Origin: Hoeflea sp.
GTDB taxonomy: Bacteria; Pseudomonadota; Alphaproteobacteria; Rhizobiales; Rhizobiaceae
Length of the DNA: 64,000 bases
Assembly: GCF_002733955.1 (NCBI RefSeq)
Contig: NZ_NVXQ01000024.1
Span: 1 to 64,000 of the forward strand
Direction: 5' to 3'
The notes below the pieces were generated by a model. The model ran no database searches, was not told the DNA's origin, and saw only the letters and a list, made by a program, of their open reading frames with translations. Below, piece after piece: positions 33,549-43,317 of this stretch. Position 1 is the stretch's first letter. Every line of letters begins with the position of its first letter. The translations under genes were made by a program, and so were the position numbers.

Positions 33549-34079
33549 TCAGGCTGCTGCCTTGGCAGGGTCGGCTGCAGATGGTGCAAAGTTTTCGGCA
33601 TAGGCTGCAACAGCAAGCGGAACCGGTGTTTCCGTTTCGGCCTCGCTGAGCAGGCTGAGGCCGGTCTCCGGCGCAGCGCCGAGCGACTTGATCAGCATCT
33701 CCGTGTTCAGACGCTTTTGCGCTTCCAGGGCCTGGGTGCGCAGCGCGTCTTCATCGACGGGCGGCTTTTCCGCCTCGACGCTCAGCACCGTGGCAGGTGT
33801 GCTCGCTTCGGTTTGGGCCGCCGCCTGCTGGCTGGATGCGCCCGATGATGAGGCCTGGCCAGCGCTCTGGCCGTTCGTCTGTCCGCCCGCCTGGCCGCCA
33901 GAGGATCCCTGGGAGCTGGACGAAGACCCGGCCGACCCGGAGGCTTCGGTGCCGCCGGTCTGGTCGCTGCCGGAAGCGGTAGTGTCTTCGGATGCCGGAT
34001 CAGTCTGGTTTGTGCCGCCCGTGTTCTGGCCGGAACCGGAATTGCCGGTAAAGGCGGAGCCTACCGAATTGATGATCAT
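33549..34079 (-). CDS. Ser/Gly/Gln-rich low-complexity protein
   Basis: A 176-residue protein. Residues ~10-90 are almost wholly Gly, Ser, Gln, Thr and Ala and have the look of a disordered linker; residues ~95-176 form a possible amphipathic helical region (DALRTQALEAQKRLNTEMLIK) with an Ala-rich end. No signal peptide is evident, though MIINSVGSAF could be a secretion or anchoring start. AGGAGA lies before the ATG. Function unknown. An imperfect hairpin lies just beyond its stop (about 33499-33529). Confidence 0.55.
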   Translation of the reverse strand: MIINSVGSAFTGNSGSGQNTGGTNQTDPASEDTTASGSDQTGGTEASGSAGSSSSSQGSSGGQAGGQTNGQSAGQASSSGASSQQAAAQTEASTPATVLSVEAEKPPVDEDALRTQALEAQKRLNTEMLIKSLGAAPETGLSLLSEAETETPVPLAVAAYAENFAPSAADPAKAAA

Positions 34080-34286
34080 CGCGTTCTATCTCCTGCTAGT
34101 ACCGGGTGCTTGTTACAACCGATCTGTTGCGATCCGGCTTATGGAGATCCCGGCAATTTAGTCTCATTTTAACTTCTGGCGCAGGCGCGATGCTGTGATC
34201 TGGGGAGGAATGGGTGGCATCATTGCTCTCGCGCTCCATTTCGAATAGACAGCGGGCAATCATCCAAATCATGTCTGGAGCGCAAC

Positions 34287-35936
<1,650 letters not shown>

Positions 35937-35964
35937 GTTTCTGCCGCTTCCTGACAAGCAAGAA

Positions 35965-35992
35965 GCAATCAGGCCTTGATTGGCCTGATTGC
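35965..35992. terminator. perfect hairpin after ettA
   Basis: Eleven-base arms GCAATCAGGCC and GGCCTGATTGC around a 6-base loop. There is no T run, so it may be a weak terminator or an mRNA-stabilising hairpin. Confidence 0.5.
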
Positions 35993-36051
35993 GGCGGAGT
36001 TGAATTGCATTTCCGCGCGCATTACAATCTGGCGCGCAAAGGAATGCTGCG

Positions 36052-36300
36052 ATGATCACACTCGATCTGCCGAAAGAGCTTGAACAGCTGCTCGATCGCT
36101 TCGCCAAGGAGCTTGGTGTGAGCAAGGAGAAGTTTGTGCTTCGGGCAATCAGCGAGCGGATCGAGGATCTGGAAGACCTTGCGGTGGCCGAAGCTGCGCT
36201 TGCGAAAGATGATGGCGAACACATTGCTTTGGCCGACATCATTGCCGAATTTGATGGCAACCCAGATGGTCTCGCTGATAGTTCGGCATATCGCCGATGA
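36052..36300 (+). CDS. ribbon-helix-helix (CopG/antitoxin-like) protein
   Basis: An 82-residue protein whose first ~45 residues form a ribbon-helix-helix DNA-binding unit (MITLDLPKELEQLLDRFAKELGVSK, shown as its pattern: beta strand, helix, turn, helix). The tail is acidic, as in antitoxins that wrap a toxin. AAGGA precedes the ATG. No RelE/ParE toxin gene follows; the next 130 bases have no credible frame. It is either an orphan antitoxin or a stand-alone regulator. Confidence 0.7.
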   Translation: MITLDLPKELEQLLDRFAKELGVSKEKFVLRAISERIEDLEDLAVAEAALAKDDGEHIALADIIAEFDGNPDGLADSSAYRR

Positions 36301-36438
36301 ATCCTTGATCGCCCGAAGGTTTGGATCGTGTGACCAGGTGATGCGCCTGAGTTTCCTAAGCTTCTGTTTACCACTGCATTTCAAGGCAATTTAATCTTTA
36401 GGTTGTATCAGCTAGGTCACGTCTTACGCGAGGTGGAC

Positions 36439-37518
36439 ATGACCCAGATTCAAACCAGATATTTGACAATTGCCTGTGCCGGATTGGTGTTCGGTCTTTA
36501 TGTGCTTGTAGCCTTCGTCAAAGGAATGAGCGGATCTGCAGCGGTCGCATTGACCAACGACGCTTTGGTTATCAAGCTTCTCGGAATTGCCGTGGTGTTC
36601 GCTCTTGTGTTCTTTGCGGGACACAAGGCATTACAGAAAGCCGAAATCTCCCATTACGCCGCCTATATCTTTCTCGGCGGTCTGGCGGCGATTTTGGTTC
36701 ACATCCTCCATACATCTCATCTTGTTCTGGAGCAGGTGGTCGCAATGGGGAACCTGTCGATCTACATTATTGAACCAGCGATTGTTGGCGCCTTGCTTGG
36801 TGCAGGCTATCGGCGGGTGTCGGCTTTCACTGATGTTGATGAAGACGAAGATGTCGACGGACTTGCGGAGGCCTATGAGCGCCAAGCCGGACATCCCGAT
36901 GGTGCGATCGACGACGAAGCTGGTCTGATAGTTCACGGTGACGCAGCCTATTTCGAAGGGCCACTGCAGGTTCGTACGTCGGTTTTGGCGCTGATTTTTG
37001 CGACAATCGTAGGATGCATCGCAAATGTTGCGGTGAATATCGTCTTCCGAGTTGGTTCTGTTGCGCGTTTCATGGAACAATCACGGCGGATAATTTCGGG
37101 CGACCAACTCTTGATTGGGGTGTTGGAAGGCACTCTTTCTGGCCTTGCATATGCGTTGCTCACTTTTCTGCCGGTGATGTTTCTGGTCTTGTTGGCTCAT
37201 ATGGCTCTGCGTGCATTGCGACAACATAGTTACGCTGCTTATGGCGTCGCAGGCCTGTTGTCCTCTCCTGCTGCGATGATATTGACCGGGGGGGCTGCGG
37301 CATCTATCGGATTTTTCGCGGTCATTCCGGCAATGGTAGCCGCTCTTGTCTACCGCAAGATCGCGGGGCTCGAACCGGCACCGGTGGCAGAAGACATCAA
37401 GGCCCGCAACCGTCGCGATCTGGTTGGCAAGAATCACATTCGTCGCAAGGTCGGGCGCGTTGTCATGTCGTCCAGCGAGGCAACGAAGGCGCCGTTGTTT
37501 GCGAAGAAATCCCCCTAG
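36439..37518 (+). CDS. polytopic membrane protein of unknown function
   Basis: A 359-residue protein with about eight hydrophobic helices in two groups (residues ~8-130 and ~185-315), separated by an acidic loop (FTDVDEDEDVDGLAEAYERQ) and followed by a basic cytoplasmic tail (NRRDLVGKNHIRRKVGR). No transporter motif is recognised. Start ATG 36439 is backed by GAGG 5 bases upstream. It lacks operon partners. The arrangement is like uncharacterised rhizobial inner membrane proteins. Confidence 0.7.
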   Translation: MTQIQTRYLTIACAGLVFGLYVLVAFVKGMSGSAAVALTNDALVIKLLGIAVVFALVFFAGHKALQKAEISHYAAYIFLGGLAAILVHILHTSHLVLEQVVAMGNLSIYIIEPAIVGALLGAGYRRVSAFTDVDEDEDVDGLAEAYERQAGHPDGAIDDEAGLIVHGDAAYFEGPLQVRTSVLALIFATIVGCIANVAVNIVFRVGSVARFMEQSRRIISGDQLLIGVLEGTLSGLAYALLTFLPVMFLVLLAHMALRALRQHSYAAYGVAGLLSSPAAMILTGGAAASIGFFAVIPAMVAALVYRKIAGLEPAPVAEDIKARNRRDLVGKNHIRRKVGRVVMSSSEATKAPLFAKKSP

Positions 37519-37598
37519 TAGACGCTTCATAGAATCAAGGAGTGACGTTAAACTCGCTAGAGCTTGCATACTGCTTGGCTAAATCTAAGGACCCACCC

Positions 37599-38279
37599 AT
37601 GACCACAGTCCTCATCACCGGCACCAATCGTGGCATCGGGCTGGAAATGGCCAGGCAGGCTCTGGCCAAGGGCTGGACGGTTTATGGTTCGGCGCGCAGC
37701 GCGGTCACGGATCCCGACGCGCATATCTGTAACAATCCGAAGTTTCATGATCTCAGGTTCGATGTAACCGACCACGAGGCAGTGCGGGCGGCGGCTGCGG
37801 GTGTCTCTGAGCCGATCGACATCCTGATTAACAATGCCGGCATCATCGGACCGGAGCGGCAAGCGACGCTGGACATGGATTTTGACGGGTTCGCCAAGAC
37901 ATTGGCCGTCAACACGCTGGCGCCGCTGGCGGTTGCCCAGGCCTTTCTGCCGCATCTCAAGCGCAGCCGTAAACCGCGGATCCTGACAGTTTCTTCCGGG
38001 ATGGGGCGGATGTCCTATGCCAAGTCGGACCGGATCGCCTACCGGGCGTCGAAGGCAGCGGTGAACAAGGTTATGCAGGGACTGGCCACCGATCTTCAGC
38101 CGATGGGCATCGCCGTCGTCATGCTGCATCCCGGTTGGGTCCGCACCGACATGGGCGGGGCAGGGGCCGATATCGCCCCGAGCGAAAGTGCTGCCGGGAT
38201 ACTTGCCGTTGCAGAAGGACTGACGCTTGAGGGTACCGGTCAGTTCCTGAACTGGGACGGTTCAACCGTCGAGTGGTGA
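37599..38279 (+). CDS. short-chain dehydrogenase/reductase (SDR)
   Basis: A 226-residue classical SDR. The cofactor loop TGTNRGIGLEMA starts at residue 7, NNAG and the Ser-Tyr-Lys active site (TVSSGMGRM, then YRASKAAVNK) are intact, and HPGWVRTDMGG closes the nicotinamide site. It is close to the C-factor/CsgA-like SDR group. The substrate is unknown. AAGGA lies 7 bases before ATG 37599. Confidence 0.88.
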   Translation: MTTVLITGTNRGIGLEMARQALAKGWTVYGSARSAVTDPDAHICNNPKFHDLRFDVTDHEAVRAAAAGVSEPIDILINNAGIIGPERQATLDMDFDGFAKTLAVNTLAPLAVAQAFLPHLKRSRKPRILTVSSGMGRMSYAKSDRIAYRASKAAVNKVMQGLATDLQPMGIAVVMLHPGWVRTDMGGAGADIAPSESAAGILAVAEGLTLEGTGQFLNWDGSTVEW

Positions 38280-38333
38280 ACCTTGGGTTGTCTCATCACG
38301 AGACGCATGAACTGCAATCGTGGGTTCTGTGGG

Positions 38334-38906
38334 TCAGAGGATGGAGCGGAATACGGTCGCGATCTGGTTGGTGGTCGGCTTTGGGCCCTGGCCCGTCGCA
38401 TACATCAGGCTGATGCCATCAATGAGGGCCGCACAGGTCTCGATGGGCATGTTGCTGCGCCCATCCGATATCAGTTGCAGGAAGAACTCGATCGGGCGGC
38501 GCGCGGCAGCCGTCAGTTCTTCGCCGACATCTGTCAGTTCCTCGCGCCGGGCCGATGCCAGCGTGAGCTCCATCCGTGCGAGAAAAAGATCACGGGCGTT
38601 GTCCGCGTAGGACACGACTTCCCTGGCAACATAGTCCACCGCCGCATCGACGCCGTGCTTTGCGGCGGTTTCGGCAAAGCCGACCTGAAGCTCGTCGCAG
38701 TCTTTCCCGAGCAGCTCTGCCAGATGCCAGGAGGCCTCGACCAGAAGCTGGGCCTTCTTTGGAAAATAGTAGGAAGACGAGCCCTGCGGCAGTCCGGCGG
38801 CTTCGTCAATTGCACGGTGGGTGACGCCTTCCAGCCCGCGGCTTGCCAGCAGCTTGATGACTGCGTCGAGAATGACCACGCGCCGTGCCTGTTTCGTGCT
38901 TGACAT
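38334..38906 (-). CDS. TetR/AcrR family transcriptional regulator
   Basis: A 190-residue repressor with the N-terminal helix-turn-helix THRAIDEAAGLPQGSSSYYF and a TetR_C-like ligand domain. It diverges from a RidA-family gene; the 69-base spacer holds a perfect 16-base palindrome that is very likely its operator. It probably represses both genes. The ligand is unknown. Confidence 0.88.
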   Translation of the reverse strand: MSSTKQARRVVILDAVIKLLASRGLEGVTHRAIDEAAGLPQGSSSYYFPKKAQLLVEASWHLAELLGKDCDELQVGFAETAAKHGVDAAVDYVAREVVSYADNARDLFLARMELTLASARREELTDVGEELTAAARRPIEFFLQLISDGRSNMPIETCAALIDGISLMYATGQGPKPTTNQIATVFRSIL

Positions 38907-38932
38907 AGTTCCTCTGCGTGCATAGTGAAAAA

Positions 38933-38948
38933 CTCTACATATGTAGAG
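38933..38948. promoter_or_regulatory. candidate TetR operator
   Basis: Perfect 16-base palindrome CTCTACATATGTAGAG in the spacer between the TetR gene and the RidA-like gene, 27 bases from each start codon. Confidence 0.7.
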
Positions 38949-38975
38949 AAAATTTGATAGCGACAGGAAATTCTT

Positions 38976-39383
38976 ATGACACAGTCGATTGCGCGGTTAA
39001 ACCCGGCCTCCCTGCCCAATGCCGCCGAGCTGGGCTATTCGCAGATCTCCATCGTTGAGCCTGGCCGCATGGCCTATGTATCGGGGCAGGTTGCCTGGCA
39101 GCCCGGCGGCAAGCCTGTTCCAGCCAGTCTTGCCGAGCAGGCAGAGCTTGTGGCGGCAAACGCGAAAGCCGCGCTGGATGTGCTCGGCGCGACACCCGAC
39201 GATATTGCGATCGCGCGGATTTATCTGGTCGACCTGACGCCGGAACGGATGGAACAGTCCATGCCGCATTTGCTTGCCATGTTCGATGGTGCGCAGCCAA
39301 GCATCACCGGGATCGGCGTTGCCGCACTTGCCGGACCAGACCTGCAGCTGGAAATGGAGCTGACGGTCCGACTTCCCGATTGA
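38976..39383 (+). CDS. RidA family protein lacking the catalytic arginine
   Basis: A 135-residue YjgF/YER057c/UK114 family protein: GRMAYVSGQVAWQPGG, then the long helix with AKAALDVLGATPDDIAIARIYLVDL. Active imine deaminases (RidA) carry an Arg in the block before the last strands (RS-x-V); here that block reads QPSITGIGVAAL, so the Arg is missing. It is therefore expected to be a Rid subfamily protein with another role rather than a 2-aminoacrylate deaminase. AGGAAA precedes the ATG. Regulated with the divergent TetR gene. Confidence 0.85.
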   Translation: MTQSIARLNPASLPNAAELGYSQISIVEPGRMAYVSGQVAWQPGGKPVPASLAEQAELVAANAKAALDVLGATPDDIAIARIYLVDLTPERMEQSMPHLLAMFDGAQPSITGIGVAALAGPDLQLEMELTVRLPD

Positions 39384-39410
39384 CCGCCGGGACGCCATGG
39401 CGCCACTGGT

Positions 39411-39833
39411 TCATTTCATCCGGCAGCAGAACGGGTAGTAGGGCGCCGACAGGCCCGGCGCGCCGGATGGCGTGAAGGTGAAGTCGAATACCCGGTCGCT
39501 CTCGTCGGTGCAGCCGCCGGGTGTGTAGGCGATGCTGCCGGTGACCGGGTGGCTGGTTTCGAGCTGCCAGGGATCTTCTGATGCGAAGGAAACCCTGCCC
39601 GGGGTGGTCTGGATGCCATCGCCGGAAAAGGCGTCGATGAAATTGGCGCTCATGTTGCCATCGCATTTGAGTTCCAGCGCCCAGTTGGGCTCGAAGCCGG
39701 AGCAGATCATGGTCTGGCCGCTCTCCAGCAGACCGTTGCAGGACAGGTCGGCGGCAAACGACGCGACTGGATGAGACAGCGTGAGGGTGAGGGCCAGGCA
39801 CACCGGTCTGGCCATGGTCTGGGCACGTATCAT
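39411..39833 (-). CDS. secreted hypothetical protein with paired cysteines
   Basis: A 140-residue exported protein. A signal peptide (MIRAQTMARPVCLALTLTLS then an Ala-Ala cleavage site) leads to a small beta-rich domain with Cys pairs (LSCNGLLESGQTMICSGFEPNW and a C-terminal FCCRMK). The pattern SGxEPxW-x-L resembles the COG3650/HslJ-associated periplasmic domain. GGGAG is 7 bases before ATG 39833; longer upstream frames are not coding. Function unknown. Convergent with the RidA gene. Confidence 0.72.
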   Translation of the reverse strand: MIRAQTMARPVCLALTLTLSHPVASFAADLSCNGLLESGQTMICSGFEPNWALELKCDGNMSANFIDAFSGDGIQTTPGRVSFASEDPWQLETSHPVTGSIAYTPGGCTDESDRVFDFTFTPSGAPGLSAPYYPFCCRMK

Positions 39834-40040
39834 GGTTGATCTCCCTGATCCTGGTGCAGCTCCCCGCAGTGGAAGCATAGCACAGTCTTGCAACAAGACG
39901 AACCGGGCTTGCCGGGAAGAGCCGAACGAGGGAACCGGCAAAGTTACGACAGGGCAGAGAGGTTCATATTTTTTGATTGGCTCATCAAGGGTGCATTGGG
40001 TATGGCTGTGCGCCTGTCCTGATCTTTGCGGAGCCGCCCC

Positions 40041-40667
40041 ATGACCCTGCCGATGTTTCCCGACGAAGCCCCTGTCTTGCCGGAGATTCGTCCGGCGCGC
40101 CGGATCAAGGGCGAAGTCACGATGCTGCTGGCGGCACTGGGCGGCGATTTTCTCACCGAGGCCGTTCAATCGCTGGAGATGGGATATGAGGGCATTGCAG
40201 GCGATTTTCATGCCGGGCTGACGCGCAAATCGGGAAGCCGCGAACCCTGGTACACACGCGGCACCGAGATGCGCAACGAGCGGCAATTGTCGATCGTTGC
40301 CACGGACGAACTGGCCGTTGCTGCTGCCGGGATGGGCATCGACCGGATCGAGCCGGGCTGGATCGGCGCCAATCTGGTGATCGACAGTATTCCGCTTCTG
40401 TCGATGCTGCCGCCGCGCACGCAGCTGTTCTTCGAGGGCGGGGTGACGCTCAGGATCGATGGCGACAACGGGCCGTGCCGCATTGCCGGTGCCCGCATCG
40501 CCCAGAATTATCCGGACATGGATGCAACCACCCTGGCGCTCAGTTTCGTCAAGGCGGCGAAGCGGCGGCGCGGTCTCGTGGCCTGGGTGGAGAAGCCCGG
40601 GGTGATCCGCCAGGGCGAAAAAGTGACTGCCCATATCTGGGAGCAGTGGATTTATCCTGCCGGGTAA
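40041..40667 (+). CDS. MOSC domain-containing protein
   Basis: A 208-residue protein with a MOSC-type beta barrel. YEGIAGDFHAGLTRKSG, NERQLSIVATDELAVAA and the conserved Cys region NGPCRIAGARI are the family blocks; MOSC domains carry sulfur or molybdenum cofactor-related chemistry through that Cys. No beta-barrel N-terminal or ferredoxin domains are fused. GGAG lies 7 bases before ATG 40041. It stands alone. Confidence 0.85.
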   Translation: MTLPMFPDEAPVLPEIRPARRIKGEVTMLLAALGGDFLTEAVQSLEMGYEGIAGDFHAGLTRKSGSREPWYTRGTEMRNERQLSIVATDELAVAAAGMGIDRIEPGWIGANLVIDSIPLLSMLPPRTQLFFEGGVTLRIDGDNGPCRIAGARIAQNYPDMDATTLALSFVKAAKRRRGLVAWVEKPGVIRQGEKVTAHIWEQWIYPAG

Positions 40668-40788
40668 CTTGTGCCACAGTTGATCCTATCGGCAGGATAC
40701 CGGCATCCGGTCGAGCGAACTCGCAGTAGCCGTGACCGGGGCGACACAAAGTTTCTCGACAGCGACATAGGTCTTGCCTCTGCTTCGG

Positions 40789-40818
40789 AAATGACATAAA
40801 CATATCTTTATGTCATTT
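40789..40818. promoter_or_regulatory. ArsR-type operator upstream of arsR-methyltransferase/metF
   Basis: Perfect inverted repeat with 12-base arms AAATGACATAAA and TTTATGTCATTT around a 6-base spacer, ending 12 bases before the regulator's start codon. Size and symmetry are typical of ArsR/SmtB sites. It most likely binds the ArsR-type domain encoded directly downstream. Confidence 0.7.
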
Positions 40819-40830
40819 TGAGGTTGTCGA

Positions 40831-41844
40831 ATGCTGTCATTGTCTCCCCTTACTCTCGAGCAAAGCGTCGAGGTTCTCAAGGCCGCCGGCGAACCGACGC
40901 GGCTGAGGCTGATTGCGCTTCTGAGCCATGGAGACCTGACGGTCAGCGAGATGACGGATGTGCTGAGCCAGTCGCAGCCGCGGATCTCGCGGCATCTCAA
41001 GCTTTTGGGCGAGGCCGGACTGGTCGAGCGTTACCAGGAAGGCGCCTGGGCCTATTTCCGGCTGACACGAGACGGCGTGCGCGCCACGCTGATGCAGCAG
41101 GCGCTGAATGCGACCTCCTCGTCGGATGTCCACCTGGCGCGGGACGCCGAACGGCTGGCCACAGTCAAACAGGCGCGCGCCAGCCGTGCGGAAGCTTACT
41201 TCTCGGCCAATGCGGAAAGCTGGAACGATCTGCGCAGCCTGCACGTCTCCGACGACAAGGTCGAGGCGGAAATTCGCAACCTGATCGGGCGAACGCCGTT
41301 TGACGGGCTGCTCGATCTGGGGACCGGAACCGGCCGGATGCTGGAGTTGCTGGCGGATCGCTATCGCCGTGCCATCGGCATCGATTCGAGCCGCAGCATG
41401 CTGTCGATCGCGCGGGCCCAGCTGGATGAGGCGGGCATTACCCAGGCGTCGGTGCGACAGGGCGACATCTTCAACCTGCCGCTCGAGCGTGAAAGCTTCG
41501 ATGTGGTAACCATCCACCAGGTTCTGCACTTTCTGCATGATCCGCTGCCGGCGATTACCGAAGCCGCGCGAATGCTCAGGCCCGGGGGCAGGGTCATCAT
41601 CGTCGACTTCGCGGCTCACGACCATGAAGAGCTGCGTCTCGAACATGCGCATGCCCGGCTCGGCTTCAGCCAGGAACAGGTGGCAGACTGGCTCGAGCAG
41701 TGCGGCCTGAGCGTCGAGAAGATCGTCGATCTTCCACCTGATACAGGCGACACACGGGCTCTCACGGTCACCATCTGGCTGGCCCGGGACCCGCGTCTTC
41801 TGATTGCCTCTGACACCAATTCTTCCAACACAGGAACCGCTTGA
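40831..41844 (+). CDS. ArsR-type regulator fused to SAM-dependent methyltransferase
   Basis: A 337-residue two-domain protein. Residues ~8-100 are an ArsR winged helix (AAGEPTRLRLIALLSHGDLTV, then QSQPRISRHLKLLGEAGLV) without the metal-binding Cys of ArsR/SmtB. Residues ~140-300 are a class I methyltransferase (LDLGTGTGRMLELLADRY motif I, GIDSSRSML, then LRPGGRVIIVDF). It directly precedes metF (1-base gap), so a role in sensing the methyl cycle through SAM or SAH is likely, similar to SahR-type regulators. It probably represses its own operon at 40789-40818. Confidence 0.87.
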   Translation: MLSLSPLTLEQSVEVLKAAGEPTRLRLIALLSHGDLTVSEMTDVLSQSQPRISRHLKLLGEAGLVERYQEGAWAYFRLTRDGVRATLMQQALNATSSSDVHLARDAERLATVKQARASRAEAYFSANAESWNDLRSLHVSDDKVEAEIRNLIGRTPFDGLLDLGTGTGRMLELLADRYRRAIGIDSSRSMLSIARAQLDEAGITQASVRQGDIFNLPLERESFDVVTIHQVLHFLHDPLPAITEAARMLRPGGRVIIVDFAAHDHEELRLEHAHARLGFSQEQVADWLEQCGLSVEKIVDLPPDTGDTRALTVTIWLARDPRLLIASDTNSSNTGTA

Positions 41845-41845
41845 C

Positions 41846-42775
41846 ATGACCAGCTCCTTCCGCTCCAGCGCAGAAGCTCTTTCCGAACGGATCAAGGTGT
41901 CGTTCGAATTCTTTCCGCCCAAGAACGGCAACATGGAAAGCCAGCTGTGGGAAAGCATCAGCCGTCTTGCGCCGTTCCAGCCGGATTTTGTCTCGGTGAC
42001 CTATGGCGCCGGCGGCTCGACCAAGCAGCCGACGATGAACACCATCACAAGGATCAGCAAGGAAACCGATCTGGCGCCGGCAGCGCATCTGACCTGCGTC
42101 GGCTCCGACAAGGCCAGCGTGGACGCTGTGGCGCGTGAATTCCAGGCCGTCGGCGTCAAGCATTTCGTGGCGCTTCGTGGTGACCCGCCGGAAGGTGTCG
42201 GGGCTGCCTACAAGCCGCATCCGGACGGCTATGCCAATGGTGCGGAGCTGGTCGCGGGTCTGCGCAAGATTTCCGATTTCGAGATTTCGGTGTCGGCCTA
42301 TCCCGAGCGGCATCCCGAGAGCCCGGATTTCGCCACCGATATCGACATGCTCAAGCGCAAGGTCGACGCCGGAGCAACGCGGGCGATCACCCAGTTCTTC
42401 TTCGATAACGACATCTACGAGCGCTATGTCGAGCGGGTGCGGCGTGCGGGCATCTATATCCCCATCGTGCCGGGGATCCTGCCGATCCACAATTTCGCCC
42501 AGGTGGCGCGGTTCTCAAAACTCTGCGGAGCCTCGGTGCCGGACTGGCTGGCGCGTCGCTTTGACGGGCTGGAAAACGACGTCGACACGCGTGCGCTGGT
42601 GGCTGCGGCGATGGCTGCGGAACAGGTCAATGACCTGGTCGAGCGCGGGATCGACGATTTCCACTTCTACACCATGAACCGGGCGCAGCTGGTCTATGCG
42701 ATCTGCCACATGCTCGGCTTGCGCGGCGACGAGGCCGGCAGCGACGACAGCGGTGCGGTCGGGGCGGCAGCTTAG
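41846..42775 (+). CDS. metF: 5,10-methylenetetrahydrofolate reductase
   Basis: A 309-residue FAD enzyme that makes 5-methyltetrahydrofolate for methionine synthesis. Family marks are VSFEFFPPKNG at the start, DFVSVTYGAGGST, LTCVG, ALRGDPPEG and ITQFFFDNDIY, then VPGILPI. The length is standard. ATG 41846 is one base after the stop of the ArsR-methyltransferase gene; the two form an operon with a strong terminator behind it. Confidence 0.95.
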   Translation: MTSSFRSSAEALSERIKVSFEFFPPKNGNMESQLWESISRLAPFQPDFVSVTYGAGGSTKQPTMNTITRISKETDLAPAAHLTCVGSDKASVDAVAREFQAVGVKHFVALRGDPPEGVGAAYKPHPDGYANGAELVAGLRKISDFEISVSAYPERHPESPDFATDIDMLKRKVDAGATRAITQFFFDNDIYERYVERVRRAGIYIPIVPGILPIHNFAQVARFSKLCGASVPDWLARRFDGLENDVDTRALVAAAMAAEQVNDLVERGIDDFHFYTMNRAQLVYAICHMLGLRGDEAGSDDSGAVGAAA

Positions 42776-42837
42776 AGCGTCGGCTCTAGGCCGGGCTGTT
42801 TGCGCCGGCTATCACTATCCAGGACCTTTACAAACGG

Positions 42838-42867
42838 AAACGGGAGCGCCGAAACGCTCCCGTTTTT
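42838..42867 (+). terminator. rho-independent terminator after metF
   Basis: Eleven-base arms AAACGGGAGCG and CGCTCCCGTTT with a 6-base loop and a T tract at 42863-42867. It can also serve the small gene on the other strand. Confidence 0.85.
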
Positions 42868-42891
42868 AACTCTATTCAATGCGCTTCAGGT

Positions 42892-42969
42892 CTAGATGAA
42901 GAGCATTGCTCCAATGAATATGAACGCTGCACAGATCACAAGGGCATTGAGCGACTGCGTAAATCCCAT
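42892..42969 (-). CDS. 25-residue membrane micropeptide
   Basis: A very short gene: ATG at 42969, TAG at 42892. It encodes MGFTQSLNAL followed by one hydrophobic helix to the end (VICAAFIFIGAMLFI), a classic single-pass small membrane protein. A strong ribosome site GGAGGA lies 5 bases before the ATG, much better than chance. It lies on the other strand from metF, behind its terminator, and has ~350 bases of AT-rich upstream DNA for its own promoter. Function unknown. Confidence 0.65.
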   Translation of the reverse strand: MGFTQSLNALVICAAFIFIGAMLFI

Positions 42970-43317
42970 GGTGGTCCTCCATCGCGTTGATGGTCAAATG
43001 ATAGTCACGGCTTCGGCCTCGTGGAAAGCAAAATCGTTGCTGCGGTGCAGCTAAAACATGGCAAAATCATCTCAGGCCTCAAGCTATCTCTCTGATAATG
43101 AATGTCTATTAGCCAATTCATAAACTGTTAAGAAATTGCAATATACATCCTATTGGTGCGATTTCGAGAAGAGCACTCTCGTTTGGCCTGCCGCATTTCC
43201 GCCGCAAATCTTTTGGCGCGGATTCCGGTTTTCCGGCACAAAAATGTCCTCGAGTGCCAGGCTAAGATTCTGAGATCGTTGTCACAACCACCTCCGGCGG
43301 GCGGTGTGATGATGGAA
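42970..43317. other. intergenic stretch, probable promoter of the micropeptide
   Basis: AT-rich around 43030-43150 and without a credible gene. The part next to 42970 should hold the promoter of the micropeptide gene; the part next to 43317 lies behind the amidase stop codon. No distinct hairpin with a T run is seen. Confidence 0.35.

Noticed and set aside
36301-36438. Search for a toxin gene behind the ribbon-helix-helix gene.
   Set aside because: No frame of toxin length or pattern; the open frame there is an offset reading of the same region.
42774-42800. TTAGAGCGTCG just after metF, resembling the ends of the palindromic element at 20.5 kb.
   Set aside because: Only about 11 bases match and there is no second inverted copy.
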